A stretch of DNA of 64,000 bases. Source: Bos javanicus. Taxonomy: Eukaryota > Chordata > Mammalia > Artiodactyla > Bovidae. Shown here one piece after another: positions 24,446 to 36,164 of the stretch. A model generated the notes under the pieces. The model searched no databases, was not told where the DNA came from, and was given only the letters and a program-made list of their open reading frames with translations. The stretch spans positions 620,001 through 684,000 of the forward strand of contig NC_083870.1 in NCBI RefSeq assembly GCF_032452875.1, read 5' to 3'. A program made the position numbers and the translations under genes. Numbering within the stretch: the stretch's first letter is position 1; each line of letters begins with the position of its first letter.

Positions 24446-25268
24446 TACAAGCTGGAATCAAGATTGCCGGGAGAAATATCAATAACCTCTGATATGCAGA
24501 TGATACCACCCTTATGGCAGAAAGAGAAGAGGAACTAAAAAGCCTCTTGATGAAAGTGAAACAGGGAAGTGAAAAAGTTGGCTTAAAGCTCAACATTCAG
24601 AAAACTAAGATCATGGCATCTGGTCCCCTCACTTCATGGCAAATAGATGGGGAAAGAGTGTCAGACTTTATTTTGGGGGGCTCCAAAATCACTACAGATG
24701 GTGATTGCAGCCATGAAATTAAAAGACACTTACTCCTTGGAAGGAAAGTTATGACTAACCTAGATAGCATATTCAAAAGCAGAGACATTACTTTGCCAAC
24801 AAAGGTCCGTCTAGTCAAGGCTATGGTTTTTCCAGTGGTCATGTATGGATGTGAGAGCTGGACTGTGAAGAAAGCTGAGCGCCGAAGAATTGATGCTTTT
24901 GAACTGTGGTGTTGGAGAAGACTCTTGAGAGTCCCTTGGACTGCAAGGAGATCCAACCAGTCCATCCTAAAGGAGATCAGTCCTGGGATTTCTTTGGAAG
25001 GAATGATGCTAAAGCTGAAACTCCAGTACTTCGGCCACCTCATGCGAAGAGTTGACTCACTGGAAAAGACTCTGATGCTGGGAGAGATTGGGGGCAAGAG
25101 GAGAAGGGGACGACAGAGGATGAGATGGCTGGATGGCATCACTGACTCGATGGACGTGAGTCTGAGTGAACTCCAGGAGTTGGTGATGGACAGGGAGGCC
25201 TGGCGTGCTGCTATTCGTGGGGTCGCAAAGAGTCGGACACGACTGAGTGAATGAACTGAACTGAATTG
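24446..25268 (+). mobile_element. BovB LINE, reverse transcriptase C-terminus to 3' end
   Basis: It starts in QAGIKIAGRNINNL-like sequence two bases after the mariner's target TA and extends to the BovB 3' end (cgactgagtgaatgaactga). 5'-truncated. Contains the 246-codon open stretch listed separately. Confidence 0.88.
24514..25254 (+). pseudogene. BovB ORF2 C-terminal remnant
   Basis: 246 codons without a stop: KQGSEKVGLKLNIQKTKIMA, KAMVFPVVMYGCESWTVKKA, RSNQSILKEISPGISLEGMM and RQRMRWLDGITDSMDVSLSE. The YADD motif lies just upstream and is disrupted (cctctgatatgcagatga has a stop in place of Arg). Only the region after the catalytic core is present. Confidence 0.85.
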
Positions 25269-25575
25269 AATAAGTACTGATTTTGTCAGTATATCAGGTT
25301 TTCGGTACATGAATAATGGAGCTGAAACTTTAACTTACATGTTAAAATGTATCCCCCTGTTAGTCTTCAAACTACGGAAGTCTTTGAGGGCTTGTTATCC
25401 CTTGATGTGTGATACTAAGTTACTAAGTTATTCAAGTGAAAGTCCCTTTCTTAAAAAAAAAAAATCAGAATTTTAAACCTATGAAGAGACTTAGATTGAA
25501 GTCCATTTTTTGTTACTGATTTCAAGCAAAAAAGCTGCTAAATGCTACCCCAACTGAGTTTTTAAAAAAACACAA

Positions 25576-25642
25576 ATTGCATTCTTCAACAAATTAGCTA
25601 ATATTAGCTACTTGCTTTGAGTATTTTGTTGAAGAATGCAAT
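25576..25642. repeat. Perfect 18-bp inverted repeat with palindromic loop
   Basis: Arms attgcattcttcaacaaa (25576-25593) and tttgttgaagaatgcaat (25625-25642) are exact reverse complements. The 31-base loop contains the 16-bp self-palindrome tagctaatattagcta (25595-25610). A partial copy of the loop motif (tattagctaatatt) recurs at about 25668-25681. Confidence 0.9.
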
Positions 25643-25701
25643 CCAGTAATTTAGTATCACACAGCAGTATTAGCTAATATTTAAAGTGCATCATTTTAGA
25701 T

Positions 25702-25905
25702 TATGGGATTCCCTGGTGGCTCAGCAGTAAAGAATCTGCCTGCAGGAAATGTGGGTTCATCCCTGGGTTGGGAAGATCCCTTGGAGAAGGAAATGGCAAC
25801 CTACTTCAGTATTCTTACCTGGGAAATCCCATGGACAGGGCAGCCTGGCAGTCAGTCCATGGGATCACAAAAGATTAGGACACAACCGAGCCACTAAACA
25901 ACAAT
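25702..25905 (+). mobile_element. Bov-tA SINE
   Basis: tRNA half (ttccctggtggctcagcagt; gttcatccctgggttgggaa) followed by the Bov-A body (ggaaatggcaacctacttca) and end 'acacaaccgagccactaaac'. A small deletion in the tRNA B-box region. Confidence 0.85.
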
Positions 25906-27451
25906 TTCAGATTACAGTTACTTTATCATATGACACACTTGAAGTGAACATCAATTACATCTGCACACAAGAAATTTCTTTTCATTCTATTCCCATGCAG
26001 TGCATGCAGCTAAATATAGTTTCTGAAAAGCAACCCATTTATAATGCTTAGCACTTAGAGTTCAGTTAAGTTCAAAGAAGTATTAACTGTTAATAGGAAA
26101 AGTGGTTAGCTGTGGAAAAAAGAAGACCTAGCATATTCATCATAGAGTAAAATAATGAAGGAGCATACTGAATTACCTCATTATTCTATCACCTATTGTT
26201 GTTCCTCTGATATTAAATCTAGTGAAGGGAACACAATAACTAAAGTCACTCACAAAGGCTTCACTTCAAAGAACCAAATACTTAAAGCATGAAGGCCACT
26301 ACTTTTATCATTAATCATATAAATCTAAAATACTTTTGTTACCCTTTGTGACTCAGGGTATTATGTGAGAATATGTCATTCAACTAAATGTATATGAGGA
26401 AATTAAAGACAAGTAGCTCACTGAAGGTAGACTGGAAGGAAAACATTGTACTTAATCCCTTTATCTTATAAAAAGATTAGAACCTAACCTTGTTACAGAA
26501 AGCAGGGAACTTGCAGAGTCATATTATCAATACCATCCACTGGAACACCTACGTTAGCTCCCCAGGGCTGAGCTGCTCTTTAGGAACTAAATAATTAAGC
26601 CCTGAGCTGATTCATTTGTCCTAAACATAAGACTGGATAACAAGCAAGTAAAGAATTAACAGAGCTTTTAACTCCCTAGGAGTTCAGTTCTTTCTCTATG
26701 ATTATGTTTTTCTTTGAAATTTTAATAAAAAATAAACTTGAATCACTAGAAATACTGAAAAAGTGATTATAATGATGATTCAATAGATGACAGCAAATTT
26801 ACAGTATGCAAAGAATTTTGGCTTTCAAGAAGGCCATGTTCCATAGTCCAAAATGGGTAAATAGAACTGAATTTCTATGCAAATAAGAAACATATTTTTA
26901 GAAAGTGGTATCTTTAATCTTTATATAAAAAATTTTAGAGCATCTTAACTGAGTCTATAAAAATCTATTCAAGACTCTTTGAGAACTTCAGAAAGCTTAC
27001 TTAGATGCTTGTCTCTTTTTAGAGAGTAAAAACCTCTTGGGTTTGTCAAGAGGATGAACTGTCAGGCCATCCTATCATTTACTAGAAGTTGGATTTGGTG
27101 TGCTGAAAACAGTTTACATGAAGACCATCTAAACAATAAACCGCTAAACACAAAACCACTTTTCTTTCATTCCAAGAGCACCTGTTTATGTCTCTAAATC
27201 CAATACATAAAATCCCTAAGAGATGTACATACTACTTTATTTTTTTAAACCATATTAGAAAGTAGATATGTTTGATTATTTCTTTCTTCAATTTAGTTTC
27301 CATTTAACGTTCTGTGTTCCTGCTACAAACAAAGTTAAAGGAGATCTAACGTGGTAATTCACAGATTTGTTTTGAACATTGGTTATCTGTCAACAGAGGA
27401 ATTTTACCATATACTATAGCTTGGTTTCTTTCTATAAGACTGATCTGCTAT

Positions 27452-27668
27452 AAAGCAGGGATCAGCAAACTACGGCTCTTGGGCCAAATCTGACCAGCTG
27501 CCTATTTTTGTAATGAACCACAAGAGACCAGTGGTTTTTATAAATGGTTACATCTTATATGGTTATGTAAGTGCTTACATAATAGCCTCCACTTTGCCTC
27601 CTGGCCAGTAAAGCCTAAAATATTTCCTCTTTAGCTTTTTAGGAAAAAGTCTGCTGGCCTCTGCTATA
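27452..27668 (+). repeat. hAT-type MER element, old
   Basis: Opens with agggatcagcaaactacggc tcttgggcca aatctgacc and closes with agcctaaaatatttcctctt and aaaaagtctgctggcctctg, the inverted-end structure of a non-autonomous mammalian hAT transposon. Subfamily not assigned. Confidence 0.65.
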
Positions 27669-30119
27669 GACAGTCCCAGTTATATTTAGACTGAGACTAG
27701 CTGTATTTAATAAGAAGAGATTTTAAAATACCTATGTTAGTTGTTAAGGCTAACATTTTATTTTCTAAGACATTTCCTTCTCATGCTTGATCTCAGCTCA
27801 AAAGTGAAAACCTGGGTCATATTTATTTAACTGAATTATAAGAATGCAAATCTTTATTTAAAAAATTGTAACTTTGTATTGCAAAGAACTGTTTTGATAT
27901 TTTCATTAAACGTGTCAAAAATGGCTTAGCTACAAACTTTTTAGGTTTCATTTAAAAATTAAATGTGTGGCAAAAAATTTATGAGATCCACTATGTAATT
28001 CTTCATCAAATTAAGGTACAAAGCTAAGTATATACTCTTTAACCATTTTTAATTTTGGGACCATCTCTCTGGCCTAACCAAACTAATCTTGACTGGGTTC
28101 CTCAAATGGCAGCAAGAGGGGACATGCATCCTTTTAGTTTGGCATTTCATCCAAGTGAGATGTTTACTTAGACTCTAAGAACCAAATGGTATGATTTTTA
28201 CAGCAGAGCTTTGGAATTCTTTATTCCCTTGGAAATAGAAATTCTCACGAACAAAAATCATATGCTTATTCTTAAGCTGGTGAATGATTCTTTTCATGTT
28301 CTTAAGAAGTAAAATTTCTTAAACTTTCTATCTTTAGAACAAAAAAGTCAACATACTCATTCCTCCAAATTCTGGAAGTAAGATAAATGGCCAGGGATGA
28401 AGAGCCCTTAGAAAGGTACAGAAATAAAAAGTATACTTTATATAGGTAGTTCAAAATTTAATCAATTTGGTACTCAGAAAGTTAGGAATTATCAAAATTA
28501 CTTACAGAAAAGTCAGAAGGAAGATCTTACATCATTTGCAAATTTTTTTGGTAAATAGCTAGGAAAGAATAATGCAAATTTCAAAGGAAAACTGATGTAA
28601 TTATGAAACAGCCACTTTAATCACCTCAGCATTATCTCAGTATGTACAACTTTGTGTATGTACGTGTACACACTGATATATATAATATTGTATCTAATTT
28701 CATATATTTATTAAAACTATTTTCTATTTATAAATGGTTTGCATACTTGTCCTCTTCAATAAATTAATTTTCTCAAAAGGAAGAATTTTATTATCTTTCT
28801 ATTACTCTTAAGTAAGTTTACTGCTGTGTCCTATAGAATAATATATAGGACAAATAACTAAATAATATATAGGACAAAAAAGGCTAAATACCTAAAATGA
28901 ATATACAGAATATTAATTAATAGTTAAAAAAAAAAAAAAGCAGGAAAGCAAATACAGACCAAGAGGTGGTTTCAAATCTGGATCTAACCATGAGAGCACA
29001 AATTTAAGAGTACATGCGCAAAGTGGGGTCACTTTCAGGCTGTTGAACCTGATCATCTCTCCTCTAAAAGATTCTGCTAGTCTAGTTCAGCAAATGGGTT
29101 TCTTGGGTCAATGAAGCTATCAGGTGCCAATTCTGTGGCATGTCTAAACTTCAGGAGAATCCCTAAAATACATAAATCATGTATTACAAAAATGATAAGT
29201 AAATGATAATACTCAATAGAAAGATAATATAGTTTCTAGTAAGATATCCAAGGTAAGGACAATATGCTGCAAGATGTTCTGCATTCTCTAGGACCCATTC
29301 TCCCCACAAATTCTCCTTTTTCATTCATGTTATACTACCGTGTTAAAAAAAAAAATTTCCTTAGGTCTAGAATATACAAAATCTCTGCTTAGCACCTCAA
29401 GTTTCCTCATCTACAATGCAGGCCAGGTAAAAGTGTTATATAATTAGCCTGAATACAAGATGTTAAATAATTATTATTTTTTGCAAGTGTCTAATATTTA
29501 CCAAAAATATATAATTCCTATCTAAACAAACAGACTTGGTAAGTGACATGGTACATTTTACTAGAAATGGATACTTAAATTTCATTTTCAATTACGACCT
29601 TAGTATCATTTAAGCTATGTAAGTACAGATAAAAAATGAAGGACATATGTTTGCTTATATAATTTGAAAGCCAAAAATGTACAAGCATAAAATAGTTAGA
29701 GTCTCTGGCTCTCCATCCTAGGTTTTAGAAACCATCAGTTTGATTTTCAAATTGTGCCATGCCTGCCAACCTTATTTGCATACATCAAGTGGTAATAATA
29801 CTCTATGGGACTCCCTCTGAGTATGGAAAGAAATGAAACTAAGTTTTACTTGTCTAAAATATATACTAAGAATCTGAAGACTAATGTGTGTTAGGTGACA
29901 ACAAAATGTTGTTTAAAAGTCACTGCAAAGTAAACACTTTGACCAAATATGACTAAAGGCAGATACTTATCCATCTTTTCATAGTTAAGAAACGGCAGCT
30001 AAACTGAACTTCAAGTTACTATATTCAGGAATTTTGCTTGTCCTCTCTAGAGCCATTCTTATTGTAATTGCTTTTTAAAGTCTAAGTAGCTACATGGAAT
30101 GTCTTGGTTATTTAATACA

Positions 30120-30310
30120 CCTATCATTTATTTAGTGCTTTCAAAGTGAGACAAGTCCTTTGACTGATTTTCTTCTAAATTCTGACAACAATTCTAAACA
30201 ATTATAATCTCATTTTATAGATAAGGAAACCGAACCTTTAAGAGATACTAAGTAATTTGAATGAGGAAACAGCTAGTAAATGATAAAACCAGAATTCAAG
30301 TCATTATGCT
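30120..30310 (-). repeat. MIR-like SINE
   Basis: Phrases atctcattttatagataagg aaaccgaacc and acagctagtaaatg match the reverse strand of MIR. Diverged. Confidence 0.55.
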
Positions 30311-31198
30311 CTTGATCATTATATAACATTGCCACTCTTTAATGGTAAATTAATATTTTCATTGTATTTTTCACTTGACAGAAATGTCAGAACATTTTAT
30401 AAACAGCAGTACATTGAGCATAAATACATGTGATACAATTCTTCATGCCTGTGAAAGCTAAGATTTTAAAGGTAAAATCTGATTCCCTAGAATGGGACAG
30501 AACTTACAATGAGCTATGATGGCACTAATTATAGAAATAGTTTTAGGAATGTATGGAATGCAATATACTTTAAAGACTTACTTTACCTACTAAAAAAATA
30601 AAATATATCCTTATGAACACATAAAATCAAAAATGGAAAAAGTTATGAACATGTAAGCAATTTAATTCTTTACTGCAGTTAAAATATTTGTTACTTGGTA
30701 TGACTTTTCATTTCTGAAACTGAGTTACTTAGTAAAAGTCAGAGAAAAACACAATGTTCTCAAAAAGAGAACTTTATCACACTACCTTAATCCAGGGTTA
30801 AGAGAAGAGCAGAAAAACTAAACGCTAAAAAAACCCCAAACTGATACAGGCCAAGATCTCTATGAGGCAACCTGACAACTAAAGATAACCCTAACTCAGT
30901 AAATAATCTGTTGGCCATCCTCCATATTCCTTCCTCTGAATCTGTAAACTGAAGACCAAGCCTTTGTGCTGAAGATAAACAGCAATTCTTTGTATCTTCT
31001 TCTTTTGCTCAAAGAATGCAATATATAATATGTGAAATTACTTACAGTTTACAAAATTCTATGAGTTTATATGCCTGAGACACGCTTACAGGAAGTAACT
31101 GTCAAAAACGGAGAAACTCTTTTACATAACTTCAAAGAAAGAAATAAAGCCTTGTGAATTATATTTTTATAGTTCATGTTAATTAAAAATTTACCAAC

Positions 31199-31520
31199 CT
31201 ATCACTAGGTCCTGCTCGATACCTTGCACCTGGGATCAGGACTGGGTCGTCGTCACTATCATCTGTGTCCTGGAGAGCAGAGTCCCTGGTCAATGTTTCC
31301 TCATGGGCCAAAGACCCGATGGCTTCTGTTTGTGACTGAGGCTCAGGATTGCTGGTACTGGAAGCACTTGGAGTGCTAGTTTGATCTGAAGTTCCTGGTT
31401 CTTTGCCTTTTTCAGACAAAGTGGATTCTTCTGCAACCCCACAAGGGCTATCAAGATTGAAGTCATTCCTTTCTCCTGAGCCAGAATCCAGTGACTCAGA
31501 AGTAAACTTATCTGATTGTG
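31199..31520 (-). CDS. DCAF6: DCAF6 large linker exon with acidic patch
   Basis: At 322 bp this is the longest exon in the window. It encodes about 107 residues: a Ser/Glu/Thr-rich low-complexity stretch (with EKGKEPGTSDQTSTPSAS), then a conserved block DSALQDTDDSDDDPVLIPGA and RYRAGPSD. The Asp-rich cluster directly precedes the IQ-motif exon. The acceptor ATTTTCTGACAG|CACAA is good; the donor GATAG|GTTGGT is non-consensus after +2. It leaves in phase 2 and the Arg codon AGA is completed by the first base of the exon at 7501, after a 23.7 kb intron. No stop interrupts the frame. Confidence 0.96.
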
Positions 31521-31743
31521 CTGTCAGAAAATAAAGTAGTAATAATTGGTCATGTCAGCAACACTAATTATTTAATCTAACTTCAGACATTTTCTAATAT
31601 AAATCTAATTCCCCTACATGAAGAACAAAATTCCACAATACATCTATTTGGAAATGGTCTCTAACTCTGGAGAGACTAACACAGATTAAGGCTTCTTGCT
31701 TTCCTATATGAAGGAATTATCTAAGGAGAACAAAACAACTCAC
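31521..31743 (-). other. DCAF6 intron (223 bp)
   Basis: Shortest intron in the window, with consensus acceptor and donor. No repeat. Confidence 0.93.
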
Positions 31744-31827
31744 CTGTATCTATATGGTTTTGAACTGTGCTTTCTGCAGATGTACCTTCCTGAAGTGTCA
31801 CATCCTCTGATGATTCTTCAGGAGTTT
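31744..31827 (-). CDS. DCAF6: DCAF6 exon, acidic linker
   Basis: This 84-bp exon encodes (K)TPEESSEDVTLQEGTSAES and a stretch ending in QNHIDT. The acceptor TTTAATTCCCAG|AAACT and donor ATACAG|GTGAGT are both close to consensus. It enters and leaves in phase 1 and is a multiple of three, so it too could be skipped in frame. The intron after it is only 223 bp, the shortest in the window. The PEESSEDV core is shared with the mammalian DCAF6 proteins I know, while the rest of the linker varies. Confidence 0.93.
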
Positions 31828-33292
31828 CTGGGAATTAAACCAAATTATCATTAACTCCTAACTTTTTTTTGTTAAGAAAAATAAACACTAATTTAATTAA
31901 TATTCTAGGTTTCCTATACATAAGCAGTTCTTAACCCTTTTAGGGTCATAGAAACCTCTGACACTCAGATAAAAACTCCCCCAGAGTATAATGCAAATAC
32001 TATGTTTGTACCCACAAAATAGTAAAATACTATCAGGAATAGATTTGGGTATTCGCTATTTGTTTATCACTTCTGCCCACTGCCTCTTCCCAAAGCCTAT
32101 GCATGGACCTTCAGGAACTCTATGTGAAGAATCCTGCTTGAGATTATTCCTCCCAACTGACATTCCTCATTTTGATTTTATTTTCCCCTAAATGTCAAAG
32201 AATATAAACTTAAAAACTGAGTATTTTTCTTCCTTTTGTCATATACTTGGTCTAATTTGAAATATCATGAGCAAAGAGTAAAGTTAGCCTCACCATAAAT
32301 TCTATTTGGCTACTGAAAATATTTATTTCTGGGATTTAATTCTATAGACCTATGAAGGATCAGGTTTTTTTGTTCCTAATTGGACACCTGCTTGCTAGAT
32401 AGTCATCTTGCTGCTGCTAAGTCGCTTCAGTCGTATCTGACTCTGTGCGACCCCATAGGCGGCAGCCTGCCAGGCTTCCCAGTCCGTGGGATTCTCCAGG
32501 CAAGAACACTGGAGTGCGTTGCCATTCCCTTCTCCAATGCATGAAAGTGAAAAGTCAAAGTGAAGTTGCTCAGTCATGTCCGACTCTAGCGACCCCATGG
32601 ACTGCAGCCTACCAGGCTCCTCTGTCCATGGGATTTTCTAGGCAAAAGTACTGGAGTGGGGTGCCGTTGCCTTCTCCTTATATGTATTTAATTCTTGTTA
32701 GCTCTGTTACACTGAAGTATGTATTCATTTAATGAAAAACGATTCATGAATTCATTTATCAAATATGTACTGAAAATCTACTGTGTTCTAAGGCTGTACT
32801 AAGCCGTAAATTTCATATGATGATCACATAAAAATATTCCAGGAAAGGGTTCTAAAAACATTCTCCAAATGGCTCTTCTTATATGAAACAGGATTCACTC
32901 ATAACCTGTTTAGATTTTAACTCTTTTTTCTTTCCCTCCATAAACAACCTATATTCTTTGAAAAAAATCAAGATAGATACTTTGGATTTCACTGCTAGGT
33001 ATAAAAATGGTAATGATAACTCAAGCCAACATTTATATCTAATGTACTGTCAGTATGATGACCATCTATCCTGGCCACTGTACCCACATAGGGGAACTAC
33101 ACTTCCCTGTGATGCCTCATCTTAAATGCTTAAGGTCCCTATCTTTTGCGTTTGCTATTGATAATTCATCAACAGCAGTGAGTGGACTACTGATGCAAAA
33201 GTTAAAAAACAAAACTGTAGCACTGATGTATCAGAAAAATAGGTAAACAAACATCCAACATTGGGTTTTGTCAGGACAAAATATCACCTTAC
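31828..33292 (-). other. DCAF6 intron (1.47 kb)
   Basis: Contains the Bov-A2 at 32411-32680 and a possible L2 antisense piece at 32748-32810. The rest is unassigned AT-rich sequence. Confidence 0.88.
32411..32680 (-). mobile_element. Bov-A2 SINE
   Basis: Reverse-oriented dimer: tgctgctgctaagtcgcttc tail and first monomer (32411-32540), cttcacttt-type linker, second monomer (32565-32680) ending ccgttgccttctcc. No clear flanking duplication. Confidence 0.88.
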
Positions 33293-33408
33293 TTGCTTCA
33301 CTCTCTCCTTCTGGTGGTTGCACTGGGCTCTGTGGGACCAAGGATTCCTCCTGATCCTCAGATTTGCAGTGGCTCCCATTTCCTCTGGAACTTGAGGCAG
33401 TACTGCTC
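33293..33408 (-). CDS. DCAF6: DCAF6 exon, Ser/Glu-rich linker
   Basis: This 116-bp exon completes the split Trp codon and then encodes SSTASSSRGNGSHCKSEDQE and a Pro/Glu-rich tail ending GESEA. The acceptor is CTTGATTGTAG|GAGC, with a short pyrimidine tract; the donor GCAA|GTAAGG is strong. It leaves in phase 1, the next exon supplying AA to make a Lys codon. No domain is visible; this is disordered linker between the N- and C-terminal WD40 blocks. It differs from my recollection of the human protein at several positions, as expected for a fast-evolving linker. Confidence 0.93.
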
Positions 33409-34369
33409 CTACAATCAAGACAAGCTATTTCACCAAGAAGTTAATAAATGCCAACTTTTAGGATAATTTTTGTAATTTACAACTAGAGAAGCTGATCCAA
33501 AAAATTCAGGATACAAATAAAACACAAGATTTATATTAGCAGTACTTGTGAAACATCACTTAAAAAAAAATCAAGGTGATTATTCTAATCCACTTTTAAT
33601 ATTAAAGAGAGACAAAAATATAAATTCTTCACTGACTGATGCACCTACGATCTGGTATATATTTTTACAAGTCTCTCTATTGAATTTTAACTTAATTACA
33701 TAATCTCTCTTCTTGTCCTCACTACAGATGTTTCACCATATTAAAATTCTTACTGATTTTACAAACTTTGATCATACACCCTTTTAGACTTTATTGTTCT
33801 AGGCTACTTTTAAATTGATACTTGAAAAGAGGCCTGGAAGTTTCTTTGGTCTTTGAATTGCCCTTTGTAGATCACTGCCAGTTCTAGATTGCTGTTCAAA
33901 TATGGCAAGTGATCGACACCATAGTTTTGTAGAAGGAGAGAATAATGTTTTTCTATTTTAGTTTTAATACCTACCTGATGATAACCATAATTCTGTTAGA
34001 ATTTCTGGCTAGAGCAGAACACCATACCAAGTTAAATAAATAATTTTCAATGAACATTCTGTGACAAATCATGACATATGTGTAAAAAGGGAATTGAGTG
34101 GGAAAGAAAATAGAAGAAAATGTATAACAATCTTATTAAGGTTAAAATTAAATTCAGAAAAATGGAACAATTTCTTAAATTTAGTAAAGATGTGAACAAG
34201 AAAAAACTGAATGGCTACAACAACTTAAAAAACGTTAATCGTAGACAAATAGCAGTGACTCAATAAACAATAAAAATTATCATGGAATGTTTGTCAAAAT
34301 TTTACAAAAGCTTTTTTTTGGCTAATTATGGAAGTCAATTTAATTTTTTTTTAATGGCATCCATGTATA

Positions 34370-35195
34370 TTTTTAAGAAAAATGCATATCTACATGGGTA
34401 TATACACAGAGGAAAAGATCAGAAAGGATATTTATCAGAAAAATATCAGAAAGATGACACCAATGTTAACTGTCATCTCAGTTGGGTTACTGTAATTTTT
34501 TTTTCAACTTTTCTTTAAGATTCTTATTTCTTTTGCAATGAACATGTATTTCTTTATAACCAAAAAGTTAGGTATAGCAATTCTGATAAAGATAAGCCAA
34601 TGTGATATATACATCTTTTTTTTTCCCCCATTGAGAAAGTTATGATGCAGGCTTAAATAGAATGCTCAGTGTAGAAGTTATGATAGGGCACTGATGTAGG
34701 AATACAGAGCCGTTAGTGGAAAAGACAAGTAATCAAGTAAATACATTTAGCATGTGTGAATATGGTATTTTAAAATTATAGATAAATGACTGACTAGATT
34801 GTTCAATAAAAGGTACTGGGAAAAAGGAAAAGCCATGTGGAAAAATTGAGGTATAAGCCCTACATCATACTTCATGGTAAAATAAACTATAAAAAGATTA
34901 AACATTTTTAATATAAAAGCACAGAACTATAAAAGGAAATCAAGAAGAAATCTTCCTCTAATTCTGAGAAGGACAAGGAGCATTAATTAGCTCACAAGCT
35001 GAAACCATAAAGTGAAACTACCGTAAGCACTTAAAGACAAACAATAAACTGGGGAAAATATCTGCAACAAATGAAAGACGAATGATATTATCCTCACTTA
35101 ATTCTATATAGCTCTTATAAGTCAGTAAGAAAAACATAAACACCACAGTAAAAAACTGGGCCAAGGATGTGAAAGGCAATTTATAAAAGATGACA
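34370..35195 (+). repeat. Old L1, ORF2 C-terminal and 3' pieces
   Basis: 34400-34570 resembles an old L1 3' UTR (caatgaacatgtatttcttt). 34780-35195 is decayed ORF2 sense sequence (aaggtactgggaaaaaggaa; aaaaaactgggccaaggatg). No ORF survives. Confidence 0.55.
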
Positions 35196-35390
35196 ACTGT
35201 AGCTAACAACTATTTAAAGCTTATCGTGTGCCAGTCAACGAGCTAAGTGCTATGTACCTTTTCTGCATGGTCTCATTAAATCTTCCCAATAAACCCTGAG
35301 GAAGGTTGTATTAAATATTCCCATTTTCAGATGAAAAAACTGGTATTTACAAAGGTCCGACAGCTAGTCAGGTTCAGAGTCTCAACTATT
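35196..35390 (-). repeat. MIR SINE
   Basis: Reverse MIR: gtgtgccagtcaacgagcta agtgctatgt, tctcattaaatcttcccaat, attttcagatgaaaaaactg and gacagctagtcaggttcaga in the expected order. Confidence 0.75.
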
Positions 35391-35924
35391 TGTCTGTGTA
35401 CTCTATTGCCTTCCTGTCATCAAAGAAACTAAAATAAAAGCAAGACATCATACCGGCATAGATGAAAAAGACTGCATTTTAAAAATCTTTTTTATAATGA
35501 ATACAGAATACTTTTATAACCAGAAAAAAAGGCTACCTACTTTTTTGCTAAAGAAATAAGAAACTAGTAAATAAGAGAATATAATTCATGGTTAGTTTTC
35601 AAAGAAGAAAAAGTACCATTCAAAAGAAGAGTGGGACTAAAGATGTTTGGTTAAAATATGCTCAGATGAGATTCTTGATAAGAAATCAGTCCCTTCTGTA
35701 CAGAAACATGAGAAAAGACTTGAGAATAAATATGATAATCTTTTGTGATCTTAAATTATATACTAAGAAAAAGAGCCAGGGATATCATAATTTTTAAAAG
35801 CTGAGGTCAAACAGTAGAGATCATAAAGAAATTCTATTGACCATGCCTTCAAATATACATCTAGAATCCAATCTCTTCTTACTACCTCCACTGCTCCCAT
35901 CCTGGTCCAAGACACCACCTCAGC

Positions 35925-36160
35925 CTAGCGTGCTGCAGTCCACAGGGTCGCAAAGAGCCGGACACAACTAAGCGACTGAACACCACCTCTCACCTTGCTT
36001 ACTGCCAAAGCCTTTTAACTGGTCTTTCGGTTTCTGCTGCTGCTGCTGCTAAATCGCTTCAGTCGTATCCGACTCTGTGCGACCCCATAGACGGCAGCCC
36101 ACCAGGCTCCCCCGCCCCTGGGATTCTCCAGGCAAGAACACTGGAGTGGGTTGCCAACCC
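35925..36160. mobile_element. Two opposed Bov-A fragments
   Basis: Plus-strand 3' end at 35925-35983 (gcgtgctgcagtccacaggg .. aactaagcgactgaac), then a reverse-oriented monomer at 36033-36160 (gctgctgctgctgctaaatc .. gagtgggttgcca). 50 bp of other sequence separates them. Confidence 0.8.
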
Positions 36161-36164
36161 AAGG

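Larger units (their letters stand above)
7502..31198 (-). other. DCAF6 intron (23.7 kb), repeat-rich
   Basis: The largest intron in the window. Its left half (8.3-25.9 kb) is packed with retroelements listed separately. 20056-20520, 20843-21409, 21961-22642 and 22941-23173 are short AT-rich spacers with nothing recognisable. 25906-27451, 27669-30119 and 30311-31198 are AT-rich, low-copy intron in which I see no gene, RNA or repeat. Confidence 0.85.
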
